A stretch of 33,195 nucleotides of DNA from Duncaniella sp. (GCA_029056055.1 JAIDCC010000055.1:1-33195), one strand, 5' to 3'. Positions 22,536 to 30,967 are shown, numbered from the stretch's first letter. Program-made: numbers and translations. The notes: generated from the sequence alone by a model not told the origin.

Positions 22536-22598
22536 TGTCCCGCCGTCCCGCTGTCCCAAGGACCGCATTCCGCTTGGGACAGTGGGACAGTGGGACAG
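22536..22598 (-). repeat. Family A palindromic repeat, copy 9
   Basis: ATGTCCCGCCGTCCCGCTGTCCC, then AAGGACCGCATTCCGCT and TGGGACA, AGTGGGACAGTGGGACA. Starts 13 nt past the nitroreductase stop. Confidence 0.8.
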
Positions 22599-22649
22599 CC
22601 CCCGAACTCAGAGATGCTGATTTGTTAACAAAGATTAAGATATACAAAA

Positions 22650-22680
22650 TTGTATAAGCTATCAATTTTGTGTAACTTTG
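22650..22680 (+). promoter_or_regulatory. Bacteroidetes-type promoter of the polysaccharide export operon
   Basis: TTG (22650-22652) and TAACTTTG (22673-22680) are 20 nt apart. The Wza-like gene starts 90 nt after the -7 box. Confidence 0.75.
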
Positions 22681-22769
22681 CAGACGCGTGTCCTGTCCCT
22701 ATGCCATTCCATACGCTGACACGCAGCGTGCAAAAGTAACAATCATCATCTCTGACACATTATACCGAT

Positions 22770-25181
22770 ATGAAAATCAGGCACCTACTCTTGCCTCTGT
22801 TTATCTTTGGTTCTCTTGCTTCGTTCGCTATGACCGACCAGGAGGTCATAACCTATATCAAACAGGCCACTGCCGCAGGCAAAACCGAGCAGCAGATTGG
22901 CAAAGAGCTGATGGCCAAGGGTGTGACTCCCGAACAGGCCGAACGTATCAAAGCCACCTATGAATCGCAGCAGGGTGCTGAGACCAACGTCACCTCGCAA
23001 TCTGTCAACGCCGCTTCGCGCGAGCGTCGCCACGATGCTGCGGAAGACATCTCTGCCGGCACGATGGACGAGATTGGCCGAGAAGTCGACGAGGGCACAA
23101 ACGGCCAGGTTTCAGCCCGTCAAATCTACGGTCACAAAGTATTTAATTCCAACGCGCTGACTTTCGAGCCGAGCGACAATTTGGCCACCCCGCAGAACTA
23201 TCGCCTCGGGCCCGGCGACGAAGTTATAATCGATATCTGGGGTGCGTCGGAAGACCATCTGCGTCAGACCATCTCGCCCGAAGGCAGCATTATGATTTCG
23301 CAGCTCGGTCCGGTCTATCTTAACGGTCTGAGCATCAACGAGGCAAACAAGCATATCAAGAACGCTTTCGCCCGCAAGTATTCGGGTGTCTCTGATGCCG
23401 AGACCGACATTCAGGTGACTCTCGGGCAGGTGCGCACCATTCAGGTCGACCTCATGGGCGAGGTTGCCACTCCCGGTACGTTCCGCATGTCGCCTTTCTC
23501 ATCGGTGTTCCATGCTCTCTATCGCGCCGGAGGTATCAACGACATCGGCTCGCTCCGTAACATTCAGGTGCTCCGCAACGGCCGCAAGATTGCCGGCATC
23601 GACATCTACGACTACCTTTTCCAAGGCAAGACCGCGGGTAACATCCGCCTTCAGGAAGGCGACGTCATCATCGTGCCTCCCTACGGCGAACTTGTCAGCA
23701 TCGACGGCAATGTGAAGCGCCCGATGTATTACGAAATCAAGCCTGGTGAGACCATTGAAGATGTCATCACCTATGCCGGAGGTTTCACAGGCGACGCCTA
23801 CACCGAAATGATTCGTGTTGCGCGCCAGGCGGGCACCGAGAACGAACTCTACAACATTGACAAGGGCGAATTTGCCTCATACCGCCTCAAGGACGGCGAC
23901 GTTCTCTCGGTCGGCACCATCCTCGACCGTTACGCCAACCGCGTTGAGCTCAAGGGTGCAGTCTATCGTCCCGGCATGTTTGCCATCAGCGAAGACCTAT
24001 CTACCGTAGGCCAGCTCGTAAGCCGTGCCGAAGGCCTCACCGACGATGCCTACACCGAGCGCGCGCTGCTCTATCGCGAGGGTCCCGAGCTCCAGCTTGA
24101 AGTTATTCCCCTCAACCTCAAAGGCATTCTCAACGGCACGTCGCCCGACGTGAAGCTCAAGCGCAATGATATGATTGTCATTTCGAGCGTCCACGAACTC
24201 GAAGAGCGTGGTGCTGTCAGCATCAACGGTTACGTGGCTCGTCCCGGTGCTTATCCCTACGCCGACAATCTCACTCTCGAAGACCTCGTGTTTCAGGCAG
24301 GCGGTCTACTCGAAGGTGCATCGACCGCCCGTATCGACATCTCGCGCCGCATCGTCGACCCCGAAGCTACCGAACAGACCCAGCAGCTATCCGAATCGTT
24401 TACCGTCGAGATGAAAAACGGTCTCGGTGTGGGCGCGGGCAAAGGTTTCCAGCTCCGCCCCTACGACGTGGTTCAGGTGCGTTCAAGCCCCGGTTATGAA
24501 ACTCAGAAGTTTGTCTCGATGCAGGGCGAATTGCTCTTCACAGGCCAATTTGTACTCGAACGCCGCAACGAGCGTGTCAGCGACCTTATCAAACGTGCCG
24601 GCGGCATTGTCGACGGCGCCTACATCAAGGGTGCACGTCTCCTGCGCCAGATGACCGACGACGAATATGCGGCCAATCAGGAGACTCTCCGTTTCGCCAT
24701 GTCTAATCAGGAAAGCGATGGCGACTCGATTGCCCTCAACACCATTCAGCTCCCCCGCACCTACAACGTTGGTATCGACCTTGAGCGTGCCCTCGCTAAT
24801 CCCGGCAGCTCCTACGACCTCGTGATGAAGCCGGGCGACCAGCTCTTCGTGCCCGAGCAGCAGAGCACGGTCAAAATCGTGGGTGAGGTGATGTATCCCA
24901 ACACGGTGGTCTACGATGCCGACAAGAAACTCAAATACTACATCGACCAGGCCGGCGGCTACGGTCAGAAGGCCAGGAAGGGCAAAGCGTTCATCATCTA
25001 TATGAACGGCACCGTGGCCAAGGCCAAGAAGAATACCCCCATCGAGCCGGGTTGCGTCATCATCGTGCCCACTAAATCTACCGACAACGGCACCGACTGG
25101 ACCAAGGTGCTTGCCCTCTCGTCGGGCGTAGCCTCTATCGCCACCATGGCTGCTTCGGTTGCGGCAATCTTCAAGAAGTAA
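22770..25181 (+). CDS. Wza-like polysaccharide export protein with six SLBB domains
   Basis: Outer-membrane/periplasmic export channel subunit for capsule or exopolysaccharide. At 803 residues it is twice the length of E. coli Wza. A signal peptide ends near residue 20 (LFIFGSLASFA). Residues 21-70 (MTDQEVITYIKQATAAGKTEQQIGKELMAKGVTPEQAERIK) form a small helical domain. The Poly_export domain (about 144-215) has YRLGPGDEVIIDIWGASEDHLRQTISPEG. Six SLBB-type repeats start near 227, 308, 390, 481, 580 and 699, each with a (G/N)xVxxPG-like turn and an AGG helix end. The last about 25 residues are hydrophobic (ALSSGVASIATMAASVAAIF), where Wza has its membrane-spanning helix. First of three genes with Wzz-like and M23 partners. 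Confidence 0.92.
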   Translation: MKIRHLLLPLFIFGSLASFAMTDQEVITYIKQATAAGKTEQQIGKELMAKGVTPEQAERIKATYESQQGAETNVTSQSVNAASRERRHDAAEDISAGTMDEIGREVDEGTNGQVSARQIYGHKVFNSNALTFEPSDNLATPQNYRLGPGDEVIIDIWGASEDHLRQTISPEGSIMISQLGPVYLNGLSINEANKHIKNAFARKYSGVSDAETDIQVTLGQVRTIQVDLMGEVATPGTFRMSPFSSVFHALYRAGGINDIGSLRNIQVLRNGRKIAGIDIYDYLFQGKTAGNIRLQEGDVIIVPPYGELVSIDGNVKRPMYYEIKPGETIEDVITYAGGFTGDAYTEMIRVARQAGTENELYNIDKGEFASYRLKDGDVLSVGTILDRYANRVELKGAVYRPGMFAISEDLSTVGQLVSRAEGLTDDAYTERALLYREGPELQLEVIPLNLKGILNGTSPDVKLKRNDMIVISSVHELEERGAVSINGYVARPGAYPYADNLTLEDLVFQAGGLLEGASTARIDISRRIVDPEATEQTQQLSESFTVEMKNGLGVGAGKGFQLRPYDVVQVRSSPGYETQKFVSMQGELLFTGQFVLERRNERVSDLIKRAGGIVDGAYIKGARLLRQMTDDEYAANQETLRFAMSNQESDGDSIALNTIQLPRTYNVGIDLERALANPGSSYDLVMKPGDQLFVPEQQSTVKIVGEVMYPNTVVYDADKKLKYYIDQAGGYGQKARKGKAFIIYMNGTVAKAKKNTPIEPGCVIIVPTKSTDNGTDWTKVLALSSGVASIATMAASVAAIFKK

Positions 25182-25228
25182 TCACACCTGTCACTCATAC
25201 ACTCACTCACACATCAACAACACCCCGT

Positions 25229-26395
25229 ATGCAAGAAGAAATCGACAAGCGCGACGAAAACGAAGAGGGCGAAGAGATTGACCTCCTGGAGCTCTTCTAT
25301 AAGCTCTGGAACAAACGATGGACCATCTGCAAATGGTGTGCCGTCGGAGCGGTGATAGGTCTGGTGGTAGCTTTCAGCATTCCCCGCGAATACACGGTAG
25401 AAGTGAAACTCGCCCCGGAACTTTCCGACAACAAAACTGCCTCGGGCGGTCTCGGTGCTCTTGCCTCGATGGCCGGACTCGGTGGTATGCAATCCTCAGG
25501 CTCTGACGCCGTCTATCCGCAGCTCTACCCCGACGTGGTCAGCTCGGTGCCTTTCCTCACGAGCCTTTTCGAAGTCCCGGTCGAGACGAAGGAGGATGGA
25601 GAGAAATTCACTGTCAGCCAATTTCTCGATGAGGAAACCTCAGGTCCCTGGTGGGGAGCCGTGATGCGTTTCCCCTTCACCGTCATCGGTTGGCTTATGC
25701 CGGGCGACGATGATGAGGAGGATGCCAATCATAAGCTCGACACGTTCCGCCTCACCAAGGACGAGAATGACATGGTGCTCGCCCTCGCTGACCGCGTCAC
25801 CGCTTCGGTCGACCAGAAGACTTTCGTCGTTACGATTAACGTCACTATGCAAGACCCCCTCGTGGCTGCCATGCTTGCCGACACCGTAGTGGCCCGTCTT
25901 CAGGAATACGTCACCGACTACCGCACCAACAAGGCTCGCCAAGACCTCGAATATGCCGAAAAGCTCAATGCCGAGGCCAAGGATGAGTATTACAAGGCTC
26001 AGCAGAAGCTTGCCGACTACACCGACCGAAATCAGGGCATAGCCACGCAGTCGGCGCGCATAGCCCGCGACCGTCTCGACAACGAGGCCCAGCTTGCTTT
26101 CAGCCTCTACAACACCACTTCGCAGCATGTGCAGAAGGCAAAGGCCAAGGTGCAGGAGACCACTCCCGTCTATGCCGTGGTCAATCCTGCCACGGTGCCC
26201 ATCCGTCCTTCGGCTCCGCGAAAGGTGATGATTCTCATCGGTTGGGTATTTCTCGCGTTTGTGGCTTCCGCCTCGTGGATACTTTTCATCAAGCCCGCGT
26301 TGGCCTCCACAAAAGAGCGCCGTAAGCAGCTCGCCGCGATGACCGACGACTCCGACAAGGCAGACGCTGATGTGAAATCTATCGACAAGGAATGA
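25229..26395 (+). CDS. Wzz-type polysaccharide chain-length/co-polymerase protein
   Basis: Inner-membrane polysaccharide co-polymerase, 388 residues. An acidic N-terminus (EEIDKRDENEEGEEIDLLELFYKLWNKRW) precedes a membrane segment near 37-55 (ICKWCAVGAVIGLVVAFSI). A Wzz domain begins at YTVEVKLAPELSD. The periplasmic part has a coiled segment (about 230-300: QDLEYAEKLNAEAKDEYYKAQQKLADYTDRNQG), then the PxxP-type turn before the second membrane segment (NPATVPIRPSAPRKVMILIGWVFLAFVASASWILFI, about 310-358). No C-terminal tyrosine kinase domain is present. It follows the Wza-like gene by 47 nt and overlaps the M23 gene by 4 nt. Confidence 0.9.
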   Translation: MQEEIDKRDENEEGEEIDLLELFYKLWNKRWTICKWCAVGAVIGLVVAFSIPREYTVEVKLAPELSDNKTASGGLGALASMAGLGGMQSSGSDAVYPQLYPDVVSSVPFLTSLFEVPVETKEDGEKFTVSQFLDEETSGPWWGAVMRFPFTVIGWLMPGDDDEEDANHKLDTFRLTKDENDMVLALADRVTASVDQKTFVVTINVTMQDPLVAAMLADTVVARLQEYVTDYRTNKARQDLEYAEKLNAEAKDEYYKAQQKLADYTDRNQGIATQSARIARDRLDNEAQLAFSLYNTTSQHVQKAKAKVQETTPVYAVVNPATVPIRPSAPRKVMILIGWVFLAFVASASWILFIKPALASTKERRKQLAAMTDDSDKADADVKSIDKE

Positions 26396-27192
26396 GGAAA
26401 TTCCCGCTTCTCGTCATAGCGATACTCTTAGAGGCCCCGGCTCCGGTCGGGGCTTCGGCTGTTTCACCCTCACGTCAAGCCGAACCTGCCGACTCGCCCG
26501 CTGTTGAAATCTTCTCCGGATTGATCAGAGCAGTGGGGGGAGAGACACGTACCGCAGGTGTCAGGCAGGCCGACGGGCATGTGCCTCGCGACACTCATGG
26601 CCGGGTTATAGTTTTTCCCGGCGACACCGTGCCTGATGACTACTTTGTCCGTCCTATTACTTCCCCGGCGCAAGATGACCGTGAACTTGGAGCCCTCGAT
26701 TTTCTTTCCACTGTCTACGAGGAAAACGATTACTATGACTCCGGCTATTGGGGACGCCCCGACGACCCTGCGCCCGCACGCATCTACGAAGGGACGCTTC
26801 CCGATGCAGGTTGGGAGGAGTTTGTTCCGCCCGTCCGTGGCCGTGTCACATCCGAGTTCGGCTACCGCGAACGTTTCCATCGTTTCCACCGAGGCATCGA
26901 CATTCATCTCTGCACCGGCGACACCATCGTAGCCGCTCTTCCAGGGCGTGTAAGTCGCATCGGACACGAGCGCGGAGGCTACGGCCACTTTGTCATCGTC
27001 AGCCATGCCAACGGCATCGAAACACGCTATGCCCACCTTCAGTGCGCACTAGTCACCGCAGGCGATTTCATATCCGCCGGCCAACCGATTGCACTCGGAG
27101 GCAGTTCCGGCAACTCCACCGGCCCGCATCTGCATTTCGAAATCCGCTACTTCGGACAGTCGCTCAACCCCCGCCGCGTTTATCCGTTCTGA
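26392..27192 (+). CDS. M23 family metallopeptidase (LytM domain)
   Basis: Secreted peptidoglycan endopeptidase-type protein, 266 residues. A signal peptide covers about 1-22 (LLVIAILLEAPAPVGASA). The Zn-binding LytM domain lies at about 145-262: VRGRVTSEFGYRERFHRFHRGIDIHL with the HxxxD motif near 167-171, YGHFVIVSHANGIETRYAHL, then STGPHLHFEIRYFG with HxH near 246-248. All ligand positions are present, so it is probably active. The intervening N-terminal region is not recognised. The ATG overlaps the stop of the Wzz-like gene (ATGA), so it belongs to the export operon. It may open the wall locally for the export machinery (inference). Its last six codons and terminator are tandemly duplicated downstream. 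Confidence 0.9.
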   Translation: MRKFPLLVIAILLEAPAPVGASAVSPSRQAEPADSPAVEIFSGLIRAVGGETRTAGVRQADGHVPRDTHGRVIVFPGDTVPDDYFVRPITSPAQDDRELGALDFLSTVYEENDYYDSGYWGRPDDPAPARIYEGTLPDAGWEEFVPPVRGRVTSEFGYRERFHRFHRGIDIHLCTGDTIVAALPGRVSRIGHERGGYGHFVIVSHANGIETRYAHLQCALVTAGDFISAGQPIALGGSSGNSTGPHLHFEIRYFGQSLNPRRVYPF

Positions 27193-27325
27193 AACGCCCC
27201 TGTCAGACATAAGAAAAAGCACAACCGTCGAGGCTGCGCTTCTCTTGCCCCGCCGCGTCTATCCGTTCTGAAACGTCCCCGTCAGACACGAAAAAAGCAC
27301 AGCCGTTGAGGCTGCGCTTCTCTTT
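27171..27325 (+). repeat. Tandem duplication of the M23 gene end and terminator
   Basis: Two imperfect copies of a 79-nt unit (27171-27249 and 27250-27325). Each holds CCGCCGCGT(T/C)TATCCGTTCTGA, which encodes the last residues RRVYPF and the stop of the M23 gene, followed by a hairpin and TCTC. The second copy is out of the gene but keeps the codons. Confidence 0.85.
27291..27325 (+). terminator. Terminator of the polysaccharide export operon
   Basis: AAGCACAGCC and GGCTGCGCTT pair with a single A-C mismatch around loop GTTGA, followed by CTCTTT. A less perfect version (extra mismatch) occurs in the first duplicate at about 27216-27246. It separates the operon from the convergent rubredoxin gene. 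Confidence 0.7.
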
Positions 27326-27362
27326 GAATTGATGAAAATAATTTTGTGTTGAGGGCAGAGTG

Positions 27363-27527
27363 TTATTCCTCCACCACTTCAAAATCGTCTTTACCTACAC
27401 CGCAAATCGGGCAAACCCAATCAGCGGGAATATCTTCGAAAGCCGTACCCGGGGCGATACCACCTTCAGGGTCGCCGACAGCCGGGTCGTAAATCCAGTC
27501 GCACACGATACATCTGTACTTTTTCAT
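27363..27527 (-). CDS. Rubredoxin
   Basis: A 54-residue small iron protein for single-electron transfer. The translation reads [20 protein letters not shown] and later [28 protein letters not shown]. The four iron ligands are in two CxxC pairs: Cys6/Cys9 and Cys39/Cys42. The aromatic residues Tyr4, Trp11, Tyr13 and Trp37 of the family core are present, as is the usual [15 protein letters not shown] loop. Length is exactly standard. It is convergent with the export operon. No clear TAnnTTTG box was found upstream, and the redox partner is unknown. Confidence 0.96.
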   Translation of the reverse strand: MKKYRCIVCDWIYDPAVGDPEGGIAPGTAFEDIPADWVCPICGVGKDDFEVVEE

Positions 27528-27733
27528 AATTTCAGTCGTTTTTTAGTTTGATTTTGAGTCGTTACACAATAATAACACCCATCCCCGGCAAATAGTTCGC
27601 CCGGCAGCCCGAAGCCTCATCCTCATATTCATCTCCAGCCAATCAATTCGTCATTTTGTCAAAATGTCAATTTCTCAATATCTCAGCATGTCAAAATCAG
27701 CTTTCCTCCAGACATCGCCACGAATGCGTCCTG

Positions 27734-27782
27734 CTGTCCCACTGTCCCACGACACACCTCCGCCTCGGGGCAGCCGGGACAC
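27734..27782 (-). repeat. Family A palindromic repeat, copy 10
   Basis: CTGTCCCACTGTCCCA, then CGACACACCTCCGCCT and CGGGGCAGCCGGGACA. The right arm is degenerate. Confidence 0.7.
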
Positions 27783-27857
27783 CGTCGACAGACATCCCCA
27801 TCCCACAAAAGTATGTTAATCTTTCTTAATTCCCTCGGAAAACTCAGCGGAAATGAG

Positions 27858-27865
27858 TAATTTTG
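27858..27865 (+). promoter_or_regulatory. -7 box of the ribosomal protein operon
   Basis: TAATTTTG matches TAnnTTTG, 110 nt before rplM. The -33 position holds TCG instead of TTG. Confidence 0.6.
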
Positions 27866-27910
27866 CACTCCGATTATGTCCAATTAATAAACCGATCGAG
27901 CCGGAGCAGA

Positions 27911-27926
27911 GGTTTTTGGCCAAACC
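27911..27926 (+). promoter_or_regulatory. Hairpin in the rplM leader
   Basis: GGTTT and AAACC pair around TTGGCC in the roughly 100-nt leader. L13 represses its own operon through the leader in E. coli, so an autoregulatory role is possible; with only 5 bp it is weak evidence. Confidence 0.3.
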
Positions 27927-27975
27927 CCGCCGAGGCAAAATCAAAATCAAACAATCTATTAATTAAACATTTAAC

Positions 27976-28455
27976 GTGGATACTTTAAGCTACAAGACCC
28001 TCACCCCCAACGCCCAGAGCGTTGAGCACAAGTGGGTCGTAATCGATGCCACCGACCAAGTGCTCGGCCGTCTTTGCGCCACCATCGCACTCATTCTCCG
28101 TGGCAAGAACAAACCCTCCTACTCGCCCAACATCGAATGCGGCGACAACGTCATCGTCATCAACGCTGACAAGGTGAAACTCACCGGCAACAAGTGGACC
28201 GACCGCGAATACCTCTCTTACACCGGCTACCCCGGCGGTCAGCGCGTCGCTACTCCCGAGATTCTCAAGAAGAAATCGTTCAACAAGCACCTCAAGCCCG
28301 GCTACAACCCCCTCTTCATCAAGGTTGTCAAGGGTATGCTCCCCAAGAACCGTCTCGGTCGTGCTATCATCGAGAACATGCACGTCTACAACGGCCCCAA
28401 CCATCCCCACGAGGCCCAGAATCCCGAAGTTATCGACATCAACAAAATCAAATAA
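27976..28455 (+). CDS. rplM: 50S ribosomal protein L13
   Basis: Large-subunit protein that assembles early on 23S rRNA. 159 residues; starts with GTG, giving MDTLSYKTLTPNAQSVEHKWVVIDATDQVLGRLCATIA, as in Bacteroidales homologs, and no nearby ATG fits. Family blocks are YSPNIECGDNVIVINADKVKLTGNKW near 52 and SYTGYPGGQR near 83. VKGMLPKNRLGRAIIENMHVYNGPNHPHEAQNPEVIDI lies at the C-terminus. First gene of rplM-rpsI, with rpsB-tsf following; the rpsI start is 7 nt past its stop. Confidence 0.98.
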   Translation: MDTLSYKTLTPNAQSVEHKWVVIDATDQVLGRLCATIALILRGKNKPSYSPNIECGDNVIVINADKVKLTGNKWTDREYLSYTGYPGGQRVATPEILKKKSFNKHLKPGYNPLFIKVVKGMLPKNRLGRAIIENMHVYNGPNHPHEAQNPEVIDINKIK

Positions 28456-28462
28456 TTGAAGC

Positions 28463-28849
28463 ATGGAATCAGTTAATGCAGTTGGTCGCCGCAAGGCTGC
28501 CGTAGCCCGCGTAATCGTCAAGGAAGGCAACGGGCAAATCACCATCAACAAGCGTGCTCTCGACGTCTACTTCCCCTCTTCCATCCTTCAGTACATCGTC
28601 AAGCAGCCCCTCCTCACTCTCGACGCAGCCGAGAAGTATGACATCCACGTCAATCTCGACGGTGGTGGCTACAAAGGCCAGGCCGAAGCTCTCCGCCTCG
28701 CCATCGCCCGCGCTCTTGTCAAAATCAACCCCGAAGACAAGCCCGCTCTCCGCGCCGAAGGCTTCATGACCCGCGACCCCCGCGTCGTTGAACGCAAAAA
28801 GCCCGGTCGTCCCAAGGCTCGCAAACGCTTCCAGTTCTCGAAGCGCTAA
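28463..28849 (+). CDS. rpsI: 30S ribosomal protein S9
   Basis: Small-subunit protein whose C-terminal tail reaches the P-site tRNA. 128 residues; MESVNAVGRRKAAVARVIVKEGNGQITINKRALDVYFP at the start, LDGGGYKGQAEALRLAIARALVKINPEDKPALRAEGFMTRDPRVVERKKPGRPKARKRFQFSKR at the end, with the invariant basic KR C-terminus. Seven nt after rplM, so translationally linked. Confidence 0.98.
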   Translation: MESVNAVGRRKAAVARVIVKEGNGQITINKRALDVYFPSSILQYIVKQPLLTLDAAEKYDIHVNLDGGGYKGQAEALRLAIARALVKINPEDKPALRAEGFMTRDPRVVERKKPGRPKARKRFQFSKR

Positions 28850-28860
28850 TATCTTCCCCG

Positions 28861-28887
28861 CTCAGGCATACCGTCAGGCTGCCTGAG
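28861..28887 (+). promoter_or_regulatory. Hairpin between rpsI and rpsB
   Basis: CTCAGGCA (28861-28868) and TGCCTGAG (28880-28887) form a perfect 8-bp stem with an 11-nt loop, 12 nt after the rpsI stop. A second small hairpin, TTTAG/CTAAA, follows near 28908-28920. No T tract follows, so it may be a processing site, attenuator or S2 leader rather than a terminator. Confidence 0.4.
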
Positions 28888-28994
28888 ACACCTCTCATCC
28901 TCAAGTGTTTAGTATCTAAACCCCGGCGATGGACACGTTCCCTACCCCGAGGTTGTAAAATTTCAAAGAACGTAAACAATTCTTTCTACACAGA

Positions 28995-29834
28995 ATGTCA
29001 ACTCCCGGTTTTGACCAACTCCTCGAAGCAGGCTGCCATTTTGGCCACATGAAAAGTAAATGGAATCCTGCTATGGCGCCCTACATCTTCATGGAGCGCA
29101 ACGGTATCCACATCATCGACCTCTACAAGACTCAGGCTAACCTCGAAGAGGCTGCCAACGAGCTCCGCGCCCTCGCCAAGAAAGGCCAGCGCATCCTCTT
29201 TGTCGCTACCAAAAAGCAGGCAAAGGAAATCCTCGCCGAAAAGGCTCAGAGCGTAGGCATGCCCTACGTTATCGAACGCTGGCCCGGCGGTATGCTCACC
29301 AACTTCCCCACCATCCGCAAGGCTGTCAAGAAGATGGCGTCTATCGACAAAATGACCAAGGACGGCACTTTCGACAACCTCTCGAAGCGTGAGAAACTCC
29401 AGATCACCCGTCAGCGCGCCAAGCTCGAGAAGAACCTCGGCTCTATCGCCGACCTCAACCGTCTCCCCTCGGCTCTCTTCGTAATCGACGTTCACAAAGA
29501 GCACATCGCAGTGGCTGAAGCAAACCGTCTCGGTATCCCCGTATTCGGCATCGTCGACACCAACTCCGACCCCTCGAACATCGACTTCGTCATCCCCGCC
29601 AACGATGACGCTTCGAAGAGCATCGACCTCATCCTCTCTACAGTCTGCGAAGCCATCAACGAAGGTCTCGCCGAGCGCAAAGTAGAAAAGGCCGACGAAA
29701 AGGCTGCTCCCGAGAACGGTGAAGCTCCCCGTCGCGATGGTGCCAACCGTCGTCGCGTAAGCCGTCGTCCCGCCGCCGAGGCTCCCGCAACTGAAACTCC
29801 CGCGGCTGAGGCTGCTCCCGCCGAAGAAGCTTAA
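28995..29834 (+). CDS. rpsB: 30S ribosomal protein S2
   Basis: Small-subunit protein needed for S1 binding. 279 residues: a standard S2 fold to about 225 (FDQLLEAGCHFGHMKSKWNPAMAPYIFMERNGIHIIDLYKT, FVATKKQAKEI, YVIERWPGGMLTNFPTI, FVIDVHKEHIAVAEANRLGIPVFGIVDTNSDPSNIDFVIPANDDA). A charged then Ala/Pro/Glu-rich tail of about 50 residues follows (RRDGANRRRVSRRPAAEAPATETPAAEAAPAEEA). Such tails are common in Bacteroidetes S2. It precedes tsf, the classic rpsB-tsf order. Confidence 0.98.
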   Translation: MSTPGFDQLLEAGCHFGHMKSKWNPAMAPYIFMERNGIHIIDLYKTQANLEEAANELRALAKKGQRILFVATKKQAKEILAEKAQSVGMPYVIERWPGGMLTNFPTIRKAVKKMASIDKMTKDGTFDNLSKREKLQITRQRAKLEKNLGSIADLNRLPSALFVIDVHKEHIAVAEANRLGIPVFGIVDTNSDPSNIDFVIPANDDASKSIDLILSTVCEAINEGLAERKVEKADEKAAPENGEAPRRDGANRRRVSRRPAAEAPATETPAAEAAPAEEA

Positions 29835-29897
29835 TAGCCAATCTTCCGCACCCCCACTCTCTCTTCAATCCCCCTAATTTCTAACACTCCTGAAGGG

Positions 29898-29922
29898 CCG
29901 GCTGAATGTTCGGCCGGCTCTT
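29898..29922 (+). promoter_or_regulatory. Hairpin in the rpsB-tsf gap
   Basis: GCCGGC (from about 29898) and a second GCCGGC (from about 29916) pair around TGAATGTTCG, followed by TCTTCATCC. In this 113-nt gap it may act as a partial terminator between rpsB and tsf. Confidence 0.45.
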
Positions 29923-29947
29923 CATCCTTAAAACTACTATAAGAATT

Positions 29948-30940
29948 ATGGCAGTATCTATGGCAGATATCACCAAGCTGCGCAACCTCACTTCAGCCGG
30001 CTTGATGGACTGCAAGAAAGCTCTCGCCGAGACCGAAGGCGACATCGAAGCAGCCGTTGAAATCCTCCGCAAGAAGGGTCAGGCTGTAGCAGCCAAGCGC
30101 GAAGACCGTCAGGCATCTGAAGGCGTCGTTATCGCCAAGACCGACGGCAAGTTTGCAGCCGTTCTCGCCCTCAACTGCGAGACCGACTTCGTTGGTAAGA
30201 ACGCAGGCTTCGTTGCCCTCGCTCAGAAGCTCATCGACATCGCTATGGAAAACAAATTCCGCACTGTCGAAGAACTCAAGGCTTTCACCGTCGACGGCCA
30301 GACCGTTGCCGACCTCATCACCGAAGAGAGCGGCAAGACCGGCGAAAAGACCGAAATCGGCGCTTACGCCGTTGTTGAGGCTGCTACCACCGCCGCCTAC
30401 AACCACTTCAACAACAAGCTCGCTGCTATCGTAGGCTTCAACCTCGAAGACGTTGACCCCCAGGTTGGTCGCGAAATCTGTATGCAGATTGCCTCGATGA
30501 ACCCCGTAGCCGTAGGTCGCGAAAACGTAGCTCAGGCCACCATCGACGCCGAAATCGCCGTTGCTGTTGAAAAGACCAAGCAGGAACTCGTTGGCAAAGC
30601 CGTCAACGCCGCCCTCACCAAGGCCGGTCTCAACCCCAACCACTTCGACTCAGAAGACCACATCGAGAGCAACATCTCCAAGGGCTGGATTACTGAAGAA
30701 GACGCCGCCAAGGGTCGCGAAATCATCAAGACCACCGCTGAAGCCAAGGCCGCTAACCTCCCCGAAGCAATGATTCAGAACATTGCCAACGGCCGCCTCA
30801 ACAAGTTCTTCAAGGAAAACTGCCTCATGGAGCAGGAATACGTGCAGGACAGCAAGCTGACCGTTGGTCAGTTCCTCGACCAGACCCGCAAGGGCCTCGT
30901 TGTTGTCGACTTCAAGCGCGTCAACCTCAACCAGGACTAA
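29948..30940 (+). CDS. tsf: Translation elongation factor Ts
   Basis: Guanine nucleotide exchange factor for EF-Tu. The start at 29948 gives MAVSMADITKLRNLTSAGLMDCKKALAETEGDIEAAVEILRKKGQAVAAKR (330 residues), as in Bacteroidales homologs; ATG 29960 is an alternative, and the frame extends upstream without family similarity. The UBA-like N-terminal domain and the EF-Tu-contacting TDFVGKN block near 78 are intact. The core domain ends with MEQEYVQDSKLTVGQFL near the C-terminus. It is last in the ribosomal cluster, with a terminator hairpin 28 nt past the stop. Confidence 0.97.
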   Translation: MAVSMADITKLRNLTSAGLMDCKKALAETEGDIEAAVEILRKKGQAVAAKREDRQASEGVVIAKTDGKFAAVLALNCETDFVGKNAGFVALAQKLIDIAMENKFRTVEELKAFTVDGQTVADLITEESGKTGEKTEIGAYAVVEAATTAAYNHFNNKLAAIVGFNLEDVDPQVGREICMQIASMNPVAVGRENVAQATIDAEIAVAVEKTKQELVGKAVNAALTKAGLNPNHFDSEDHIESNISKGWITEEDAAKGREIIKTTAEAKAANLPEAMIQNIANGRLNKFFKENCLMEQEYVQDSKLTVGQFLDQTRKGLVVVDFKRVNLNQD

Positions 30941-30967
30941 TCTCATAGCCTCATCCAAGGCCCCCGC

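Larger units (their letters stand above)
27528..27975. other. Intergenic region between rubredoxin and rplM
   Basis: Contains an AT-rich stretch with repeated TCAAAATGTCAATTTC-like words (about 27655-27700), family A copy 10 (27734-27782) and the rplM promoter and leader (27858 on). No gene seen. Confidence 0.6.
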
